DNA of 64,000 nucleotides from Hofstenia miamia (Eukaryota > Xenacoelomorpha > Acoela), in assembly GCA_004352715.1 (NCBI GenBank), contig SCFE01000101.1:585226-649225 (forward strand), written 5' to 3'. Position 1 is the stretch's first letter. Every line of letters starts with the position of its first letter. The position numbers and the translations under genes are program-made. Positions 58,901-64,000 of the stretch are shown one piece after another. The notes beneath the pieces were generated by a model, which saw only the letters and a program-made list of their open reading frames with translations, had not been told where the DNA came from and made no database searches.

Positions 58901-60500
58901 TAAGTTGGGCTGACTCCCGTTGATGATTTGCTTTGGTCAATTCCCTTTTTTATCATATATATGCAGATGATAATCAGTTGTATTTATTCCTTAGTGACTT
59001 TCAAGATATTTGGCCATTAGTTACTGATGCGATCAATAGAATACTGTAACTACACTGCTTGGGCGTATATTTTTAAAACCTAATGCAGATAAAACGAAGC
59101 GCGGTTTTTCTGTCAAAACCAGTAGAAAACAAAGCACATTATGGTCCAAAATATGAAATAAGGCATTTTTTTTTACAGTAGCGCAAATCCTACTAATCTC
59201 GCTCACTGGTGATTGATGGAATCCCAACGACTGCAAAATACTGTGCAAGACTTCGTTTCAAACTGTCTTCTAGAGCAAGTGATCATATATCTCCATATTC
59301 ACATTAATTACATTTGTTTCCGGTAAAATACAGGATTAAGTACAAGCTGTGTATGTTCATGTATCACGCAATTCATATATTGAATGTTGTTACTTATCTA
59401 AAAGATATGGTACAGATGCATCAGAAATGTAAGAGAAAAGAGCTATGTCCAAGAATTTGAATCATGCTTCTCGATTTGGATACAGTATGGCCGCAGGGGT
59501 TTATCAGTACCCAGGCCTTATGGATGGAATAATATACCTCATTCTCTAAGGAGCTAACCTTCTAATGATGTATTCAAAAGAGAATTGAAAACAATTTTGC
59601 TTAAGTGAAGAATTATTGGATTGTATTGCAGAATCTTAGTCCTGAGAATAATGGCTCTTAAATATTTTAGAATAATAAAAATAATTACAATGGGTAAAGG
59701 AAGGCTCAAATATTGGAAAAAGATTGATGACATTAGCACACAGAATTAAAATAGAATTTACAAATAAGGATTACAACTATCTAATGAATGTTAGTGGTTG
59801 TCAAATAAAAATCGAAGATGCATTTTTTTCAAAATCTGTTTTCCGGGAAATTGTTTAGCTTGAACCAAATTATACACAAAATATTATCTATAGCAAAGTG
59901 AAACGAGTACATCGACTATTTTAGTAAATATCAAAATCAACTATGGAACCCAACTTTTAAAAAACAAGGAAAATAATCCCCCCCCCTCCCCCAATGGTCT
60001 ATTAAACAGATTTTAAAAACACATATTTTTTCCGTAATCGCAAACCTTGTATATAGAAAATGTGATAAAACATCGGGTACGAATGTGTCGAGAATTGGGT
60101 CTGCTGACGTGAATTTTTCGACAATTGCTTAAAACGCCAATCTTAAATAACCTACGTATCAAATAGAATGAACTCAAAGATTATCAATAAAGTGATTACT
60201 TGTTTGCCACGTGTCGAATATCAAAATAGTTTTAATGAAATTAGTTAATCTATGGTTTTATATAATTAGTGAGCAACCTACTTGAGATTTGGTCAGAGTT
60301 GTAGAAACTGCTGCTTCAAACAACGGATTTCGTTTGGTTCTGATGGAAAAGAAACATGATTGGGCACTGTTGTTAGGGGCGTTATTCTGTGTGACGACAA
60401 TAAGAACTGTGCCTGGGGTGTGAGGAACACCTGTAAAAGTCAGCGTCGAGTAATTAAAATCGAGCCAAGTAGGCAGTGTGGTATCTGATCCATTTCGTGC
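54528..60500 (-). CDS. DAG1: Dystroglycan (5'-incomplete, three exons seen)
   Basis: Dystroglycan links extracellular laminin-type ligands to dystrophin and actin at the plasma membrane. The visible coding sequence joins 60282-60500, 57741-58025 and 54528-55958, all phase 0, giving 644 residues (38 of them N). Domain order: C-terminal part of Ig/CADG-1, S6-like domain, short linker, CADG-2, SEA-like domain, transmembrane helix, basic stop-transfer, GVPIIFADELDE, C-terminal PPPPYVPPP. This matches family order throughout. The O-glycosylated mucin region is reduced to about 40 residues, with no obvious furin site. The SEA-like segment lacks Gly-Ser at the expected cleavage position. The exon or exons for the signal peptide and the start of CADG-1 were not found between 60501 and 64000. 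A mariner element and a 941-base gap lie there. Confidence 0.93.
54701..54814. other. Assembly gap (N) in the dystroglycan tail
   Basis: 114 N flanked by identical 30-base sequences (54671-54700 and 54815-54844). If one copy and the Ns are removed the reading frame is kept and the cytoplasmic tail becomes about 112 residues, near the family norm. Confidence 1.
55959..57740. other. Dystroglycan intron
   Basis: 1782 bp with donor GTAAGT at the high-coordinate side (read on the minus strand) and acceptor TATTTAG. AT-rich. Frames at 56237-56437, 56555-56770 and 57412-57723 have no domain. No repeat was recognised. Confidence 0.85.
57741..58025 (-). other. DAG1: Dystroglycan exon (S6-like domain)
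   Basis: 285 bp, 95 codons, acceptor ATTTTTAG and donor CAT|GTAAGT. It reads INQLSLNPDCAGRYPEYVAI at the start, SYVLETISNALEIPISMLYF in the middle and VHVLWISSSC near the end. The last resembles the strand-and-Cys block that closes the S6-like domain of alpha-dystroglycan. It splices in frame to LLSDLPGIQV of the next exon. Confidence 0.9.
58502..58768 (-). other. Unrecognised open frame in intron, same strand as dystroglycan
   Basis: An 88-codon frame with protein-like composition (for example RIRFLLLSKYRRKSEVTLSI and DVLDEWNGTPDKLTEMG), unlike the low-complexity frames around it. It is not needed to join the flanking dystroglycan exons, which splice in phase and align continuously with the family. 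Splice signals are poor on both sides. It could be a domesticated or transposon-derived fragment, or an alternative exon. No function can be assigned. Confidence 0.35.
58830..59620 (+). pseudogene. CR1/L2-like LINE reverse transcriptase tail
   Basis: Plus-strand pieces include FFIIYADDNQLYLFLSDFQD near 58950-59010, where the catalytic ADD is shifted relative to its flanks. Next are LKPNADKTK near 59075, the usual N.DKT block, and WNNIPHSLRS and VFKRELKTILLK at 59525-59605, the C-terminal blocks. Stops and frameshifts are frequent. It lies antisense inside the dystroglycan intron and is not expected to affect splicing directly. Confidence 0.75.
60282..60500 (-). other. DAG1: Dystroglycan exon (first CADG/Ig-like domain, C-terminal part)
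   Basis: 219 bp, 73 codons, acceptor TTTCATTTAG before GCA and donor CAA|GTAGGT. It reads DTTLPTWLDFNYSTLTFTGV then PHTPGTVLIVVTQNNAP and CFFSIRT. LPxWL...TLTFxGxP is the diagnostic pattern of CADG domains. The first strands of the domain must be encoded upstream. Confidence 0.9.
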
Positions 60501-61007
60501 CTAAATGAAATAATCAAATTCACCAAATTACATTTGAAATAGTTTATAGTTAGAAATTGTTCAGGTCGAGTACACTTCGGCAGCAAAAAGCCATTGGCAT
60601 TAGAATATCATCCATACCTACTTCAGTGATTGAATGGACATCATTTAAAATATTATATTAAGATGAGCTATTTGTTAACATTTTTACTTGACTCAACAAC
60701 TATTGCGCGCCTTTTATGTAACAGAATTTGAAATTTAAGATATCACATCGAAAGCTGCAACATCCAAAAAATTTTTTCATTACTTCAAATAATAAAGTAA
60801 CTATTATTATAAAAATCCCAAGTCTAATGATAATAACCAACATGAACATTGCGATTCATTTATATACGTATTTAGCGTCAATTTTAAGCGTAATATACAG
60901 AAGAAAAAATTTTATGTGTATGCACTATTTAGAATTCTAGACTTAAAAAATATACGGCTATCTAAAAAAACTACTTTCTTCACACCAATGCATGACTGGG
61001 GAAATTT
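60501..61007. other. Upstream intron side; no exon recognised
   Basis: AT-rich. No open frame on the minus strand with dystroglycan similarity or a signal peptide was seen. Confidence 0.45.
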
Positions 61008-61043
61008 GAAAAATGGCGCTAGATAATACTTAGCGCCATTTTC
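61008..61043. repeat. Perfect inverted repeat (hairpin) beside mariner end
   Basis: AAAATGGCGCTA is followed after about nine bases by TAGCGCCATTTT. The 12-13 bp stem is much more GC-rich than its surroundings. Function unknown; it may be the scar or end of a small element. Confidence 0.8.
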
Positions 61044-61061
61044 TAGAAATATATATATATA

Positions 61062-61516
61062 TACAGGGTGCGTCAGAAGTAACGCCCGATTTTAGGAAAA
61101 ATTAAAACATTTTTATTTTTTATTTTATACAAAAATTTTGATATTAATTTGATTTTATCCGTAAAATAAATAATTTGTATTTTATTCGTCACTTAATTAA
61201 ATGAGTTGTATTCATAAGTTTGTTCATCATTATTAATGTTTTAGAAGACATGGCTTTTCGACTGACTAAAGAGCAGAGAGTTGCTGCAGTGAAATACTAC
61301 TACAAATCTAATGACAATTCTGCTGCTGCTTCCCGGATGTTATCTTCTGAATTTCAAATCCACGAGGTGCAAGGAAGGAACATTAAAGCAATTATTAAAA
61401 AATTCGAAGAAACTGGAAGTGTAAATGATGCCCCTAAGTCAGGAAGAAAGCGGTCTGCAACAAGTGACGCTAAAGGTGATGAGCTGATTGAATCACTACA
61501 GCGGTCACCGCAGAAG
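61062..61516 (+). mobile_element. Mariner-like element, left end, truncated by gap
   Basis: It starts CAGGGTGCGTCAGAAGTAAC after a TA dinucleotide that ends an AT run. Terminal CAGGGTG and TA flanking fit the IS630/Tc1/mariner group. The right end is not visible; sequence after the gap begins with an AT run at 62458. Confidence 0.75.
61250..61516 (+). CDS. Mariner-like transposase N terminus (partial)
   Basis: The likely start is MAFRLTKEQRVAAVKYYYKS at 61250, rather than upstream codons of the same frame, because the helix-turn-helix region normally begins within the first residues. It continues with AAASRMLSSEFQIHE and KKFEETGSVNDAPKSGRKRS, the DNA-binding domain and linker typical of mariner-like transposases with a DUF4817-type N terminus (F-T/x-EK...ETGSV...GR). 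It is open to the gap at 61517, which hides the catalytic domain. No stop or frameshift occurs in the visible 89 codons. Confidence 0.8.
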
Positions 61517-62457
61517 NNNNNNNNNNNNNNNNNNNNNNNNNNNNNNNNNNNNNNNNNNNNNNNNNNNNNNNNNNNNNNNNNNNNNNNNNNNNNNNNNNNN
61601 NNNNNNNNNNNNNNNNNNNNNNNNNNNNNNNNNNNNNNNNNNNNNNNNNNNNNNNNNNNNNNNNNNNNNNNNNNNNNNNNNNNNNNNNNNNNNNNNNNNN
61701 NNNNNNNNNNNNNNNNNNNNNNNNNNNNNNNNNNNNNNNNNNNNNNNNNNNNNNNNNNNNNNNNNNNNNNNNNNNNNNNNNNNNNNNNNNNNNNNNNNNN
61801 NNNNNNNNNNNNNNNNNNNNNNNNNNNNNNNNNNNNNNNNNNNNNNNNNNNNNNNNNNNNNNNNNNNNNNNNNNNNNNNNNNNNNNNNNNNNNNNNNNNN
61901 NNNNNNNNNNNNNNNNNNNNNNNNNNNNNNNNNNNNNNNNNNNNNNNNNNNNNNNNNNNNNNNNNNNNNNNNNNNNNNNNNNNNNNNNNNNNNNNNNNNN
62001 NNNNNNNNNNNNNNNNNNNNNNNNNNNNNNNNNNNNNNNNNNNNNNNNNNNNNNNNNNNNNNNNNNNNNNNNNNNNNNNNNNNNNNNNNNNNNNNNNNNN
62101 NNNNNNNNNNNNNNNNNNNNNNNNNNNNNNNNNNNNNNNNNNNNNNNNNNNNNNNNNNNNNNNNNNNNNNNNNNNNNNNNNNNNNNNNNNNNNNNNNNNN
62201 NNNNNNNNNNNNNNNNNNNNNNNNNNNNNNNNNNNNNNNNNNNNNNNNNNNNNNNNNNNNNNNNNNNNNNNNNNNNNNNNNNNNNNNNNNNNNNNNNNNN
62301 NNNNNNNNNNNNNNNNNNNNNNNNNNNNNNNNNNNNNNNNNNNNNNNNNNNNNNNNNNNNNNNNNNNNNNNNNNNNNNNNNNNNNNNNNNNNNNNNNNNN
62401 NNNNNNNNNNNNNNNNNNNNNNNNNNNNNNNNNNNNNNNNNNNNNNNNNNNNNNNNN
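61517..62457. other. Assembly gap (N)
   Basis: 941 unknown bases. The size is right for the rest of a mariner transposase gene plus its right end. Confidence 1.
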
Positions 62458-62483
62458 ATATATATATATATATATATATATAT
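62458..62483. repeat. (AT)n microsatellite
   Basis: AT run at the right edge of the gap. Confidence 0.95.
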
Positions 62484-64000
62484 CAAGTGTTAGCTCCTCT
62501 TATAGTCTTTCAAAAGTTTGGACTAATATCCTTATTGGGGAAAGTCAGTGATTGAAGAATTTGAAACCTTGTGAATGTAAGAAACCAAAAACCACTTCTT
62601 AGTAAGAAAAGCTTCAACACATATGTCAATTCCATTCAAGCATCAAGTGAACTTTTCCAAATATCCTTTTCATGAATTGGTACAGCTGCATTCAATAAAT
62701 AATAAGACAACAATAATTACATAATGGAAGTGGAGCATCAATTTCTTAAAAAACCACATGAAAATATATAAGGGTCTGAAGCAAGAAATTCGAATTTAAC
62801 CTTTAAATTTCGGTTATTTAAGCAAAACTTGGGCTTCAAGATGGATAATTTAGTTAACGAAATTTGCACATCTCAATAAGTAATGGAAAGAACAGTTTGC
62901 TGCAGAAAACTTTCAAGCGGCCTTTGAATCGATTGCACAATTCTAATTAATTGAAAAAACATTTCTTCTAAATACATTTCGTCAGAAAATTTCACTTAGC
63001 ATTCCATCCACAATGAAGTTAAAAGCAAAAGATAGGTTTCTCCAAAAAGCTTTGGCCAATTTTGCTGGTCAATATCTTCTTGGTCATCGATCACCGGTGA
63101 ACAACTTTTACAGTAAGAAAAGTCTATGAAATTCTCTATGAATTTATGTATAAAAATACCTAGTAAAATTTTAAATATGGACTTTTCACGAGAAGCCTAA
63201 AGAAAGCAAATTAATTGTTTGTGGACAACTGATATTTGGCTCGAAATTAATGAAGTTATTAGACCTAACAAACGTCATTAAGGACTTGCGAAAGATGGGT
63301 AGCTAGGTTCAAGATTGCAATATTTGATGTGGACGTTTCAAGACGATCGGGTCGACGAAATAATCAATTGGAATCAGCACAGAAGCAGTTGGTAAATTCG
63401 TGGATACCTCATCGTCTTACAGAAGCAAATAAGCGACGTATGAAAAACTACTGGAAAAATTTTCAAGAAATGATTTTAATGCATCTAATACGGTGGACGA
63501 AGTATGAATCTATAGGGAAAAATATGGTAAATCATTTTCGAACCGATCATGGGTCGGTTGCAGTTCATTATCAGAACCATATTGCCTTTTTGAATACATT
63601 TGTTTTGTTTAATATACTTCCGTCTTTTAAAAGGGTAAAATCTTTCCGGACAAACCTATATTAGTAATTTTCAGGTTTTGGATTTGCGAAAAGCATATCT
63701 GCGAAGTCACCACTTGAAATATTGCAGGATGGCTTTAGATACAAAAAACGAAAATGGAAAATTCTTGCTTGTTTCAAATGTTTACATTTTTTCAATAAGG
63801 CACTCGGAGTCAATTTCAGAAGCTGACATTAACCCTCTCAAACTCAAAAACTTCTTATATAATGTTGATGTGAATTTCTTAGTTTTCAGTTTTAATACAT
63901 GTATTATACTCTTTTCTTAACATTGAATTAAATTAAATTAAACTATAGTTAAAATATAAGATGTATGCTCGAATTAAAAAGTACAATGATAATGCTTTGT
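62484..64000. other. No recognised gene; two unassigned plus frames
   Basis: Frames at 63329-63664 (111 codons) and 63678-63920 (80 codons) lie close together on the plus strand, and a frame-broken stretch near 62985-63110 reads TMKLKAKDRFLQKALANFAG. They could be parts of one decayed element or gene, but no domain was recognised. No dystroglycan 5' exon was found here on the minus strand. Confidence 0.35.

Larger units (their letters stand above)
58026..60281. other. Dystroglycan intron with a LINE fragment
   Basis: 2256 bp between donor CAA|GTAGGT and acceptor ATTTTTAG. It contains an opposite-strand LINE tail (58830-59620) and an unrecognised 88-codon frame (58502-58768). Confidence 0.85.

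Noticed and set aside
1-64000. tRNA, rRNA or other structured RNA genes
   Set aside because: No convincing cloverleaf, A/B box pair in correct spacing or rRNA sequence was recognised by eye. A dedicated covariance scan would be needed to exclude them.

Overview
The window is AT-rich DNA from a multicellular animal. It holds one clear host gene, split by GT-AG introns, inside a dense field of decayed transposable elements. The phylum cannot be fixed from the sequence. Nothing bacterial is present: no operons, no ribosome binding sites and no long uninterrupted genes. I recognised no tRNA, rRNA or CRISPR array.

Host gene (54.5-60.5 kb, minus strand): the 3' three exons of a dystroglycan (DAG1-type) gene. 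All three are in phase 0 with good splice sites. They encode half of the first Ig/cadherin-like (CADG) domain, the S6-like domain, the second CADG domain, the SEA-like domain, a transmembrane helix, the conserved GVPIIFADELD cytoplasmic segment and a C-terminal PPPPY dystrophin/WW-binding motif. The long mucin region of vertebrate dystroglycan is missing. So is the Gly-Ser autocleavage site expected in the SEA-like domain. The 5' exons were not found. A 114-base N gap in the last exon is flanked by identical 30-mers and is probably an assembly artefact.

Everything else recognisable is mobile DNA. DNA transposons: hAT-like elements (2.5-3.2, 4.1-5.4 and 50.6-52.3 kb, plus several single ends), an element with a P/THAP9-like transposase relic inserted in a 151-bp tandem repeat (12.3-14.0 kb), two Tc1 copies with complementary internal deletions (10.4-11.5 and 23.6-24.5 kb), a Tc1/mariner relic (46.4-47.0 kb), a mariner-like element running into a gap (61.06 kb onward), a piggyBac transposase relic (15.5-16.3 kb) and a piggyBac-like MITE (28.8-29.7 kb). 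Retroelements: R2/NeSL-like LINE pieces and an SGNH-esterase fragment with a 693-bp tandem duplication (17.9-21.9 kb), a CR1/Jockey-like LINE (38.9-41.07 kb), a Ty3/gypsy element whose protease is split by another CR1-like LINE (41.07-45.6 kb), a second gypsy fragment (48.5-49.3 kb), a nuclease-like LINE tail (51.07-51.55 kb) and a LINE tail inside a dystroglycan intron (58.8-59.6 kb).

The most striking structure outside genes is that at least eight different elements carry arrays of a short word in their subterminal regions, and each element uses its own word: GAGCC, GATTAATC, CGGATC, CGGGTAC, GACCCA, GGCCCGCC, GACCGGT or TACCGC. This fits hAT/P-type subterminal transposase-binding repeats, but the number of unrelated arrays in one window is unusual. 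Four N gaps (21262-21712, 43446-44182, 54701-54814, 61517-62457) lie in repeats or next to duplications.
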